A stretch of DNA of 64,000 nt, taken from positions 1,736,001-1,800,000 of the forward strand of contig NZ_CP108143.1 in assembly GCF_036206005.1 (NCBI RefSeq), written 5' to 3'. This document shows positions 16,924 through 24,808 of the stretch, piece by piece. Made by a program: the position numbers and the translations under genes. How positions within the stretch are numbered: the stretch's first letter is position 1; the number at the start of each line of letters is the position of its first letter. The notes below the pieces were generated by a model. It did not search any database, had not been told where the DNA came from, and saw only the letters and a list, made by a program, of their open reading frames with translations. Origin of the DNA: Streptomyces sp. NBC_00178. Lineage in GTDB: Bacteria; Actinomycetota; Actinomycetes; Streptomycetales; Streptomycetaceae.

Positions 16924-17322
16924 CTACGGGACGATCTCGCCCCACACGGTCTTCCCGGACGGTGGGAAGGGCCGCACGCCCCAGTCCGCCGTCAGAGCGT
17001 CCACCACCACCAGCCCGAGGCCATCCTCCGAACGGACGGGCAGGCACTCCCCGCGCGGATCGGTGACCTCGACCCTGAGTCCCCCTCCCGGCAGCCGCAC
17101 GAGCGCGAGCCGGAAGCCACGCCCCTCCAGGCGCCCGTGCCGTACGGCGTTGGACGCCAGCTCCGCGACCACGAGGGCAGCGGCGCGGGTGGCATCGCCG
17201 TCACGGAACCACCCCCAGGCAACGAGCTGTTCCACCGTCAGCAGACGCCCGAGCCGGGCACCTCGCCGGGTGGCGCTGAGCAACTGCGTGAACTGCGGGG
17301 CCTGAACCACTGTCCGGTGCAT
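16924..17322 (-). CDS. HATPase_c-domain regulatory ATP-binding protein (AbaA/RsbW-like)
   Basis: With the ATG at 17322 the product has 132 residues; a GTG ten codons upstream is also possible. It is a single GHKL ATPase domain: the N-box VVAELASNAVRHGR and the G-box DGLGLVVVDALTADWGV. Such proteins in Streptomyces often sit beside an XRE-DUF5753 regulator and a DUF397 protein, as here, in loci related to whiJ and abaA. They may act like anti-sigma kinases of the RsbW type, but targets are unknown. It is divergent from the XRE gene with 81 bp between starts. Confidence 0.8.
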   Translation of the reverse strand: MHRTVVQAPQFTQLLSATRRGARLGRLLTVEQLVAWGWFRDGDATRAAALVVAELASNAVRHGRLEGRGFRLALVRLPGGGLRVEVTDPRGECLPVRSEDGLGLVVVDALTADWGVRPFPPSGKTVWGEIVP

Positions 17323-17403
17323 ACCGGGGTGTACGGATTCACTCTTCACACCACTCAGCGTGGCCCCCGTGACCGTACGCTTACCAGGGGTGATCGCGGT
17401 AAG

Positions 17404-18309
17404 GTGACGAGCGTGTACCGGTACCCACGGCGACGGGTACCGGTGGTACCGGTGGTTCTGGAGAGCACGGTTCGCGACGACGGACCGGACGAGGCGGCGT
17501 CGGACCTGTTCCGGGTCGTCGGCCGCCAGCTCCGGCTGCTCAGGGAGCGGGCGGACCTCACCCAGCGGGAACTGGGCGAGCGGCTCGAATACAGCGAGGA
17601 CCTGATCCGCTCCCTGGAGCGGGGCCGGCGCACGGCGCAGCCGGAGTTCCTGGACGCGGCGGACGAGTTGCTCGGAGCGGGCGGACTGCTGCGCGCGGCC
17701 AAGGAGGACGTCACCCGGGCGAAGGCACGGGCGCGGGTGAAGCATCCGGCGTGGTTCCGGGACTACGCGCGCCTGGAGGCGGACGCGGTGGAGGTCAGTT
17801 TCTTCAGCACGCTGACCTACCCCGGCCTCCTCCAGACGGAGGAGTACGCGCGCACCACGTTCATGTCACGCCAGCCCTTGCTGGACGAGGCGACGATCGA
17901 ACAGCGCGTGAGCGCGCGGATGGCTCGCCAGGAAACGCTGACCGGGTGGCCTTCGCCGATGGTCAGCGCGGTCATCGACGAATCCGTACTGCGCAGGTCG
18001 GTCGGCGGGCGCAAGGTACGCACCGGTCAGCTCGAACACATGCGGCACCTCGCCACTCTTCGCAGCACGACGATCCAGGTGCTGCCCATGGGCTGCGAGG
18101 ACCATCCCGCCCTGGAGGGGCCGTTCGTCCTGCTCACACCGAAGGGAGGGCAGCAGCTCGCCTATCTGGAGGTGCAGAGCGCGAACAGACTGGTCACCGA
18201 CACGGAGGAGGTACGTATTCTGGCCGCACGGTACGGGAGTATTCGCGCCCAGGCCCTGAGCCCCGGCGAATCCCTGGCGCTGATCGAAGAGTTGGCGGGA
18301 GAGAGATGA
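17404..18309 (+). CDS. XRE-family regulator with DUF5753 domain (WhiJ-like)
   Basis: I use the GTG at 17404 (301 residues), but GTGs at 17413, 17443 and 17452 are in frame and the first 17 residues (VPVVPVV-type) may not be translated. The HTH_31/XRE domain is at about residues 35-95: LRLLRERADLTQRELGERL, then SEDLIRSLERGRR. The rest is DUF5753, with FFSTLTYPGLLQTEEYAR and TIQVLPMGCEDHPALEGPF. These pair with DUF397 proteins; the following gene overlaps by 4 bp and is one. In Streptomyces such pairs influence development and antibiotic production. Self-regulation through the GTACCGGT repeats is likely. Confidence 0.88.
   Translation: MTSVYRYPRRRVPVVPVVLESTVRDDGPDEAASDLFRVVGRQLRLLRERADLTQRELGERLEYSEDLIRSLERGRRTAQPEFLDAADELLGAGGLLRAAKEDVTRAKARARVKHPAWFRDYARLEADAVEVSFFSTLTYPGLLQTEEYARTTFMSRQPLLDEATIEQRVSARMARQETLTGWPSPMVSAVIDESVLRRSVGGRKVRTGQLEHMRHLATLRSTTIQVLPMGCEDHPALEGPFVLLTPKGGQQLAYLEVQSANRLVTDTEEVRILAARYGSIRAQALSPGESLALIEELAGER
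17415..17454. promoter_or_regulatory. Three GTACCGGT repeats at the XRE gene start
   Basis: GTACCGGT occurs at 17415-17422, 17437-17444 and 17446-17453. The first is part of the palindrome gtaccggtac (17415-17424). The cluster lies at the likely promoter or start of the XRE gene and looks like an operator array. Confidence 0.5.
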
Positions 18310-18503
18310 ACGGCGAACCCGAGACGACCACCGATCCTGTCTGGTCCAGGAGCAGTTACAGCGCCGGCGACGGAGGCGAGTGCGCCGAGGTCGCCGCCAC
18401 CCCGCACGCCGTCCTCGTCCGTGACTCCAAGGACGTCACCCGCCCCCACCTGACCGTCTCCCCCGCCCGCTGGGCGCAGTTCGTGCGGTACGCGGCCCGC
18501 TGA
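18306..18503 (+). CDS. DUF397-domain small protein
   Basis: This 65-residue protein overlaps the XRE gene stop in an ATGA, so translation is coupled. DUF397 landmarks are WSRSSYSAGDGGECAEVAA, VLVRDSKD and the final VSPARWAQFVRYA. In WhiJ-type loci the DUF397 partner binds the DUF5753 regulator and controls its activity (for example the Scr1/Scr2 pair of S. coelicolor). The size is typical. Confidence 0.92.
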   Translation: MNGEPETTTDPVWSRSSYSAGDGGECAEVAATPHAVLVRDSKDVTRPHLTVSPARWAQFVRYAAR

Positions 18504-18867
18504 CGAGGCGGCGCTGAGCGGCGGCCTGGGCCGGTGACTGCTGTTCAGCCTCCGTCGAAGGGGCTGATCGCGGTCCGTCGCCAGACTGCTCCGGAAACGT
18601 TCAAGTCGCTGCGGCCCGGGCCCGTGGACCGGCATCATGACGCCATGCCGGTGAACGAAGCCACCAAGGCGGAGAGGCATCAGGGCTGGCGCGGCCGACA
18701 GGACCTGCTGCGCGTAGACCAGGCGCCGGCACGAGGTGTCCAACGACCGCACTGAAAGCGGCGGCGTGGAGGGGTGTGGCAGCACACCCATCCTGCCCCT
18801 GACCTGTGCCACAGGTGTCCCTCCTGTTTGTTGCGCATGCCGGACCGCAGGGAAGGACGGAGCGATC
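18504..18867. other. Intergenic, no gene recognised
   Basis: This 364-bp stretch has lower GC and no reading frame with protein-like composition. It probably carries the promoter of the VWA gene. No repeat or hairpin stands out. Confidence 0.5.
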
Positions 18868-19608
18868 GTGTCGAACAGAGGTGACGGCTCCCCCGCCATA
18901 AGCCTGACCAAGGTCATGGAACGCGCGCCTGATCTGGTGAGCTTGTACAAGGCCGCGGGCGGGAGTGTCCGCGCGCATGGGCTCGAAGGTGTGCGGGCCG
19001 CGGTCTATCTGGTGCTGGACCGCTCAGGGTCCATGCGGCCCTACTACACGGACGGCACCATGCAGCATCTGGCCGAACAGGTGCTGTCCCTTTCGGCGCA
19101 TCTCGATGATGACGGCATCGTCCCGGTCGTGTTCTTCTCCACCGATGTCGACGGTTCGACCGACCTGACGCTAGGACGGCACCAGGGCCGGATCGACAAA
19201 CTCCACGCGAACCTCGGCCATATGGGACGGACGAACTACCACTGGGCGATGGACGAGGTAATCGACCACTACACGGCATCGGGCAGCGAAGCCCCGGCGC
19301 TGGTCATTTTCCAGACCGACGGCGGGCCCACCAGCAAGCTCGCTGCCGAACGTTACATCTGCAAAGCAGCCAGGCTCCCCCTGTTCTGGCAATTCATCGG
19401 ATTTGGCGATCCCCGCGACAACGAATTCGCGTTCCTGCGCAAACTCGACACCCTCGCAGTCCCAACTCACCGCGTTGTCGATAATGCAGGGTTCTTCCAT
19501 GCCGGTCGCTCTCCATACGCTGTCAACAACGACGAGCTCTACAACCAGCTCCTACAGGAATTCCCTCAGTGGCTCACAGCTGCCAGAACCGCCGGTGTCC
19601 TGGCATGA
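18868..19608 (+). CDS. VWA-domain protein (TerF/TerY-like)
   Basis: The GTG at 18868 is chosen for the upstream ggaaggacgga; it gives 246 residues. Nearly the whole protein is one von Willebrand A domain with a complete MIDAS metal site: D51-x-S53-x-S55 in LVLDRSGSMRPYY, T122 in GRTNYHWAMDE and D151 in IFQTDGGPTS. The sequence resembles VWA proteins that travel with TerD genes (tellurium/stress cluster). It is cytoplasmic, with no signal peptide or membrane span. It faces a convergent gene encoding a nuclease-TerD fusion, and its 3' half uses more A/T-ending codons than neighbouring genes. Confidence 0.85.
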   Translation: MSNRGDGSPAISLTKVMERAPDLVSLYKAAGGSVRAHGLEGVRAAVYLVLDRSGSMRPYYTDGTMQHLAEQVLSLSAHLDDDGIVPVVFFSTDVDGSTDLTLGRHQGRIDKLHANLGHMGRTNYHWAMDEVIDHYTASGSEAPALVIFQTDGGPTSKLAAERYICKAARLPLFWQFIGFGDPRDNEFAFLRKLDTLAVPTHRVVDNAGFFHAGRSPYAVNNDELYNQLLQEFPQWLTAARTAGVLA

Positions 19609-19847
19609 TCGCGCCCAGCGCCAGGGGGCCAACCGATCTGGCAGGTCAGGGGCGGTCTCGCGGTTGACGCCCCGGATGTCCCCCTGATCGCGCCCGCCGC
19701 CGCAAGCTCCACCCGCGACCACACGGTGGAGTCGCTCTGCGGACCGCGCCGTCCCGACGGCCAAGGCCCGATCCAGTCGGCACGACATCGGCACGGACCG
19801 CTATCTGGCAGTTCGCCGTGTCCCCGGCGTCTCTCCCTCACCAGGGC

Positions 19848-21929
19848 CTAATCCACCTCGATGCCGTACTCCTGGACCAGCTCTTCCAGGCCGCCTCGGT
19901 ATCCTTTGCCGCCCGTGACGAACTCCCAGTCGCCGTTGGAACGGCGCCGGAAGGACCCGAGGACGAGGGCGGTCTCGTGTACGCGGCCATCCGATACTTC
20001 CAGTTGGTCGAGTGAAGTCCCCTCGGAGTCGAGCAGCCGAATGCCGGCATCGGCGAATCCGCTCAGGTCGGCGGCGGGGTTGACTTCTGGATCAACGGCG
20101 GCGATCACAACGAGCCGGTCTGCTTGCGTCGGCAGGGCGTCAAAGGTGACCTGGATGGCGGCTCTGTCCGGTGCGACCGGGGTGAGCATGCGAACCGTGC
20201 CGTCCGGTGTCCGTGGATTGTTGAAGAAGACGAAGTGGTCGTCGCTGAGAACGCGGTTGCCGTGGCAGATGAGCGCGCACACGTCCAGCGCGACATCGCC
20301 CGACCAGTACATGCCCAACATGTTGTGGTCGGTGGTGGTGCTGGTCTCGCTGTCCGGCGCGGTCCGCTGAGCCGGCACGTTGCGCTCGCCGTTGCCCAGT
20401 CGCCCCCGTAGCCCATGACGGTGCAGCAGATCGACGAGTTCGGTGCCCGCCACCAGTTCAAGCGGCTTGCCGTTCGCGAAGGTGTGCGCACCGGGACCGA
20501 AGCCCGACGTCGTGACCAGGACCCCCTTGTTGGCGCCGGCGTCCTGGACTGTCCCGTACAGGTCCCGGACCGCTGTGGGTGGCACGGTGTTGCGGTAGCG
20601 CTTGACCTGTACAACGATCTTGCCTCCGCGGATCGGAGTCGGGTCCAGGGCATCGACGTCCACACCCCCGTCGTTCGAGCGCTGTGTGGTCACAGCCTGC
20701 ATGCCCATGGCTCGGAACAAGTCAGCGACCAGCCCTTCGAAGGCGATGGGATCCATTTCATACAGATCCGGGTCTTCACCGCCCCCGTGGGTGACCACGC
20801 CGTTGCCTACGTCCTCAGGCACACGACCGGGCCGTACCACCGCGTACTGATCGGGGCGCGATGACAGCTGCCCTCGCAACGCGTCCACCAGACAGCTGAC
20901 GGCGTTCACCTGGTCCAGGTGCAGTTCGGCGAAGCTCGAGCGCGAGGCCATGACAGTGCCGAGGAACATCGGTGCCCGCCTGCCGGTCGTCGGATCGTGA
21001 TCGTCCACGAACCCGTTCAGAGCAACCGATTCCAACGCTCCGAACTCGTCGGCTTCGAAGAGGTCGCGCAGGACGAGCAGAAGACATTGCGCGAGCACAT
21101 CCCGATAGAGGGCACGACGCTGCGCGACCGGCCGGGGAGATTCCTTCTCCTGATCGGCGTTGATCATGTATCGCACCGACTTGGCTTCCGGGACGATGTC
21201 GTACCGCGGCAACTCCCAGTTCAGTACCAACTGCCGCGCTCCGGCGTCGTAGGCAGCCGATACCTGGCGCGGCAGGTCTTCAGGCCATCCGGTCGACGCG
21301 TAGAGAGCAGCGGAGAAGTACTCCACCGCGGCCTCCTCGTCACCGTTACGGAGGCCCGTCGTCATCTCCGCGATTCCGGCATTGTGCCGACGGATCTCCG
21401 CCAGTTGTGCGTCCGCCCACTGTCGATACTGACGCTGGTAGGAATCCAACTGCTGCTGGCACTGGGCCTCAGCGGACTGCGCGGCCTGCCAGTCGCGCTC
21501 GAACCGCGACCGGGCCTCCGCCTGAGCCTGGGCACGCCGTGTGGCGGTCCATCCGCCCTGCGGCTGATACTGGTTCGGATCCGGCATGGGCACGGGGTTG
21601 CCGAGCTGTCCTGGGGAGAAGGCTTCGACCTGCTCCGCCCGGACCAACAGGCCGGCTCTGAACGCGGGTGCTCGACACCCCGCCGCCAACAGGCCCTGCA
21701 ACGCGACGACCTTCGCATCCAGTTCCTGCGTACGCCGCCGAGCCTCTGCCTCACGCTGCTCCCGGTACGCAGCCTTCTGCTCACGGTAGCTTCGTGCGGC
21801 GTCTCGGTGGAGGGCTCGCTGTTGCCTCTCCTGATCCTGTTGGTATCTGGCTTGCGCTGCATGCTGACGCTGCTGCTGACGCTGCACTTCAGCCCAGACA
21901 CCGACCAAACCATTGGAGCGACGACTCAT
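19848..21929 (-). CDS. Coiled-coil / Mrr-type endonuclease / TerD fusion protein
   Basis: The ATG at 21929 behind ggagg gives 693 residues. Residues about 12-75 and 130-185 are Gln/Arg/Ala/Glu-rich coiled coil. Residues about 190-375 form a globular region I do not recognise. Residues about 388-505 are an Mrr_cat restriction endonuclease domain with DPIAFEGLVADLF, then NDGGVDVDA (D424) and VVQVKRY (Q441, K443), a PD-(D/E)xK site. Residues about 530-693 are a TerD calcium-binding domain with YWSGDVALDVCALICHG, DDHFVFFNN and the final GGKGYRGGLEELVQEYGIEV. It probably cleaves DNA under control of a Ter-type stress module. Codon use is more AT-tolerant than neighbours, suggesting transfer. Confidence 0.85.
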   Translation of the reverse strand: MSRRSNGLVGVWAEVQRQQQRQHAAQARYQQDQERQQRALHRDAARSYREQKAAYREQREAEARRRTQELDAKVVALQGLLAAGCRAPAFRAGLLVRAEQVEAFSPGQLGNPVPMPDPNQYQPQGGWTATRRAQAQAEARSRFERDWQAAQSAEAQCQQQLDSYQRQYRQWADAQLAEIRRHNAGIAEMTTGLRNGDEEAAVEYFSAALYASTGWPEDLPRQVSAAYDAGARQLVLNWELPRYDIVPEAKSVRYMINADQEKESPRPVAQRRALYRDVLAQCLLLVLRDLFEADEFGALESVALNGFVDDHDPTTGRRAPMFLGTVMASRSSFAELHLDQVNAVSCLVDALRGQLSSRPDQYAVVRPGRVPEDVGNGVVTHGGGEDPDLYEMDPIAFEGLVADLFRAMGMQAVTTQRSNDGGVDVDALDPTPIRGGKIVVQVKRYRNTVPPTAVRDLYGTVQDAGANKGVLVTTSGFGPGAHTFANGKPLELVAGTELVDLLHRHGLRGRLGNGERNVPAQRTAPDSETSTTTDHNMLGMYWSGDVALDVCALICHGNRVLSDDHFVFFNNPRTPDGTVRMLTPVAPDRAAIQVTFDALPTQADRLVVIAAVDPEVNPAADLSGFADAGIRLLDSEGTSLDQLEVSDGRVHETALVLGSFRRRSNGDWEFVTGGKGYRGGLEELVQEYGIEVD

Positions 21930-22508
21930 CCCCAGGCCTCCCCACCAGCTCTCGGCGTGCATGCACCACCAAGCCCTGGCCCCTAACCAGCAGTGACGAG
22001 AAGACTTTACTGCGCAACCAACAGCCAGGTCATCGCCATGCCGCGATTGGCTCACGCCTACTGAGACAACGTGACCGGGACAGGGCTGGGAGACCCGGGT
22101 GCCGAAGATGACCGAGGAGCGACCCACTTCGCGCTCGTCGTGCCTGGAGTACCGCCATGCCCCAGCGTGCCTCTGATGCGTCGTCGTGGCCGAGCGGCCT
22201 ACGGGACTTCGCCGAGTACTGCGCCGCGCGGCCTGTGTGCCCGAGCCTGCGGCCCGCCACGTTCCGAACGTGGCTTCCGGCTTCGCTTCGGGGCTTGCGG
22301 GGCCTTCAGGGCCTTCAGGGCCTTCGGCGAGGCGTCCGTGTCCCCAGCGGGCGCCGTCGCGGACGAGGGCGACAAGCTGGGCTGCGGAGACCGCGCCAGC
22401 GGGCCTGGGCGGATTCGGCGAGATTGGACACCATCGCCGGGGCCGCGGCCGGCCCGGGTCCCGAAGCCCCCGCGGACTCCGGGACCCGGCCGCACGCCGT
22501 ACCGCGGG
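21930..22508. other. Gene-free region with small repeats and a terminator
   Basis: No credible gene is seen in this 579-bp gap. It contains a perfect 8-1-8 palindrome, ccacgttc-c-gaacgtgg (22257-22273), three tandem 9-bp units ggccttcag/g (22301-22327) and the terminator at 22454-22489. It should also hold the promoter for the nuclease-TerD gene. It may mark the edge of the accessory segment. Confidence 0.5.
22454..22489 (-). terminator. Hairpin downstream of the DUF1349-like gene
   Basis: ccgggtcccg (22454-22463) pairs perfectly with cgggacccgg (22480-22489), a 10-bp stem with a 16-nt loop, about 20 bp beyond the stop at 22509. Confidence 0.7.
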
Positions 22509-23123
22509 TCAGCTGCCGTCGCGCTGACCGGCCGGGCCGGTGGGCCGGTAGGCGATCCGGTCGAACGACACCGCGCAGCCGTCGCCCGTGGGCGACTGGG
22601 CGAGGAAGCCGATGCGTGCCGTGGCCCGCTCCTGCTCGGTACCCAGGGTGAAGACGCGGACGAAGGTCCAGTGTTCGCCGTCGTCGGAGGCGTGGAACGC
22701 GAACGAGCCGCCGGTGCGGCTGAGCCGCAGCCAGTGCGTGTCCCCGTCCACGAAGGCGGAGTTGACGTCGTCGGACTGGCCGCGGGTGACCACGGTGCAG
22801 ACCGTGGGGCGCTCCGGCGAGAGTTCGAGGCAGAGCTTCGCCCACTCGCGCTCGCCGACGTGGAGGTAGAGCACGCCCGCGTCGAACGCCGCGGCGAAGC
22901 CGACGCGCACCCGCGCGATGAGCTGGAAGTCGCCCTCCGGTACCGCGCCCAGGAGGCGCGGCGCGTCGGATGCGGATTCCAGGGTCCCGCCGCCCGGCGG
23001 GACGAAACGGTCCTGCTTCGGGCCCGCGGTGCCGTTCAGCACGCCGTTCTCGTACGTCCAGCCGCCGTCGGGGCCGTAGGGCTCCAGGCCGAAGGGCAGT
23101 TCGGGGATCTCGATGACCGTCAT
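22509..23123 (-). CDS. DUF1349 / concanavalin-like sugar-associated protein
   Basis: This 204-residue protein starts at an ATG overlapping the dehydrogenase stop (ATGA). It has the all-beta jelly-roll pattern of DUF1349 and of the C-terminal domain of GH43 beta-xylosidases: GDFQLIARVRVGFAAAFDAGVLYLHVGEREWAKLCLE (landmark region, about residues 64-100), then WLRLSRTGGSFAFHASDDGEHWTFVR and IGFLAQSP. There is no signal peptide. Coupling to a sugar-acid dehydrogenase suggests a role in sugar handling, but the activity is unknown. Confidence 0.78.
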   Translation of the reverse strand: MTVIEIPELPFGLEPYGPDGGWTYENGVLNGTAGPKQDRFVPPGGGTLESASDAPRLLGAVPEGDFQLIARVRVGFAAAFDAGVLYLHVGEREWAKLCLELSPERPTVCTVVTRGQSDDVNSAFVDGDTHWLRLSRTGGSFAFHASDDGEHWTFVRVFTLGTEQERATARIGFLAQSPTGDGCAVSFDRIAYRPTGPAGQRDGS

Positions 23124-24640
23124 GCGCTCCGCCCGTCCACCCGGCGGGGCAGGCCCAGCGGGTTGTCCTCCCGCAGCTCCGGCGGCAGCAGGGCCTCGGG
23201 CGTCGACTGGTAGCTGACCGGGCGCAGCCAGCGCTCGATCGCGGTGGCGCCGACCGAGGTGGAGGTGGAGGTGGTGGCCGGGTAGGGGCCGCCGTGGTGC
23301 TGGGCGGGGGCGACAGCGACGCCGGTCGGCCAGCCGTTGACCAGGACGCGCCCGGCCAGCGGGGTGAGCTCGGCCAGCAGTCCGGCGGCGCTTTCGTCGG
23401 TCTCCTCCGTGGCGATGTGGAGGGTGGCCGTGAGGTTGCCGGGGAGACGGGAGAGCACGGTGGTGATCTCCTCGGCCGAGTCGTAGCGCGCGACGACGGT
23501 GACCGGGCCGAAGCACTCCTCCAGCAGGGCGTCGTGCGGGCCCTCCTGGGCGAGCCGCTGCGCCGGGACGGTGAGGAAGCCCGGGGAGACGGTGTGTTCG
23601 CCGCCCGCGCCTGGGGTGACCGGGGCTTCGACGTCCGGGAGGGCGGCCCGCTCGGCCACACCCTGGACGAAGGCGTCGCGCATCCGGTGGTCGAGCATGA
23701 CTCCGGCGCCGGTGCCGCTGACGGCCTCGGTCAGGGACTTGAGCAGCTGGTCGCCCGCAGCGCCGGAGGGCGCGAACACGAAGCCGGGCTTGGTGCAGAA
23801 CTGTCCGACGCCCATGGTCATGGAGCCGCCGAGCCCGGCGCCGATCTGCTCCGCGCGTTCGGCGGCGGCGGCCTCGGTGACGACGACGGGGTTGAGGGAG
23901 CCGAGTTCCCCGTGGAAGGGGATCGGCGCGGGCCGGGCGGCTGCCGCGTCGAAGAGGGCCCGGCCGCCGCGGATGGAGCCGGTGAAGCCGGCGGCCGAGA
24001 CGAGCGGGTGCCTGACGAGCTCGACGCCCGCGTCGAAGCCGTGCACCACGGTCAGGACGTCCTCGGGCAGACCGTGCCGCGCCGCCGCCCGGCGCAGGAT
24101 CGAGGCGCAGAGTTCGGAGGTCGCCGGGTGGTCGGGGTGCGCCTTGACGACGACCGGGCAGCCCGCGGCGAGTGCGCTCGCGGTGTCGCCGCCGGGGACG
24201 GAGAAGGCGAGCGGGAAGTTGCTGGCCGCGTAGACGGCGACGACGCCGAGCGGGATCTTGTAGCGGCGCAGGTCCGGCCAGGGCGGGGTCCTGCTGCCGT
24301 CCTCGTGGTCGATGTGGATGTCGAGGAAGGCGCCTTCGTCGACGACCTCCGCGAAGGCGCGCAGCTGGGCTGCGGTGCGGGCGAGTTCGCCGGTGAGCCG
24401 GGCCGGGCCGAGTGCGGTCTCCGCGTCGGCGGCCTCGACGACGTGCTCCTGGGCCTCCGTGAGGAGGTCCGCGGCGGTGCGCAGGAAGGCGGCGCGCACG
24501 GTGCGGTCGGCCAGCGCGCCGCGCACGGCGTGCGCCGCCCGGACGGCACGGTCGACCTCCTCCGCTGTAGCCTCCACCGCGACCTGCTCACGCGGGTTCC
24601 CCGTACGGGGGTCGACGCTCCAGACTGGTGCTGCTGCCAC
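23120..24640 (-). CDS. 2,5-dioxopentanoate (alpha-ketoglutarate semialdehyde) dehydrogenase
   Basis: An upstream ATG at 24706 exists, but the GTG at 24640 has a ggaagga ribosome site and leaves the likely IclR operator outside the gene; the product is then 506 residues. It is an NADP-type aldehyde dehydrogenase of the KGSADH group: PLGVVAVYAASNFPLAFS, AAGCPVVVKAHPDHPATSE, the general base E245 in FHGELGSLNPVV and the nucleophile C282 in GVGQFCTKPGF. It oxidises 2,5-dioxopentanoate to 2-oxoglutarate, the last step of oxidative pentose and uronate pathways. The early steps are encoded at 39.8-46.7 kb in this window. Confidence 0.87.
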   Translation of the reverse strand: MAAAPVWSVDPRTGNPREQVAVEATAEEVDRAVRAAHAVRGALADRTVRAAFLRTAADLLTEAQEHVVEAADAETALGPARLTGELARTAAQLRAFAEVVDEGAFLDIHIDHEDGSRTPPWPDLRRYKIPLGVVAVYAASNFPLAFSVPGGDTASALAAGCPVVVKAHPDHPATSELCASILRRAAARHGLPEDVLTVVHGFDAGVELVRHPLVSAAGFTGSIRGGRALFDAAAARPAPIPFHGELGSLNPVVVTEAAAAERAEQIGAGLGGSMTMGVGQFCTKPGFVFAPSGAAGDQLLKSLTEAVSGTGAGVMLDHRMRDAFVQGVAERAALPDVEAPVTPGAGGEHTVSPGFLTVPAQRLAQEGPHDALLEECFGPVTVVARYDSAEEITTVLSRLPGNLTATLHIATEETDESAAGLLAELTPLAGRVLVNGWPTGVAVAPAQHHGGPYPATTSTSTSVGATAIERWLRPVSYQSTPEALLPPELREDNPLGLPRRVDGRSA

Positions 24641-24677
24641 CGTGTTTCCTTCCGGTCCACTGCCATACGAGGGAAGT

Positions 24678-24695
24678 TGTTCGGTATTCTGAACA
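24678..24695. promoter_or_regulatory. IclR operator candidate
   Basis: The 18-bp dyad tgttcggtattctgaaca has perfect 5-bp arms (tgttc/gaaca) and a partly symmetric centre. It lies in the shared promoter region, 38 bp upstream of the dehydrogenase GTG and 113 bp upstream of the divergent iclR ATG. Confidence 0.6.
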
Positions 24696-24808
24696 GCGTT
24701 CCTCATCGTGAATACACGGGAACTCTATTTCCGGGTCTTCGGTGTTGGCAAGAAGTCGCGGGGTCGCACGAGCGGGGCCGTACAGGACGGCTGGAAGGGG
24801 CATGAGGC

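Noticed and set aside
14397..17066. 889-codon plus-strand frame
   Set aside because: It crosses several genes on the other strand, gaps and the DinB gene in a different frame; no domain is seen.
18534..18755. Possible 73-residue protein between the DUF397 and VWA genes
   Set aside because: The composition is not protein-like, there is no ribosome site and no family resemblance.
22199..22495. Possible 98-residue basic protein in the gap before the DUF1349-like gene
   Set aside because: No ribosome site, mixed codon pattern, and part of it is made by the 9-bp repeats and a terminator hairpin.
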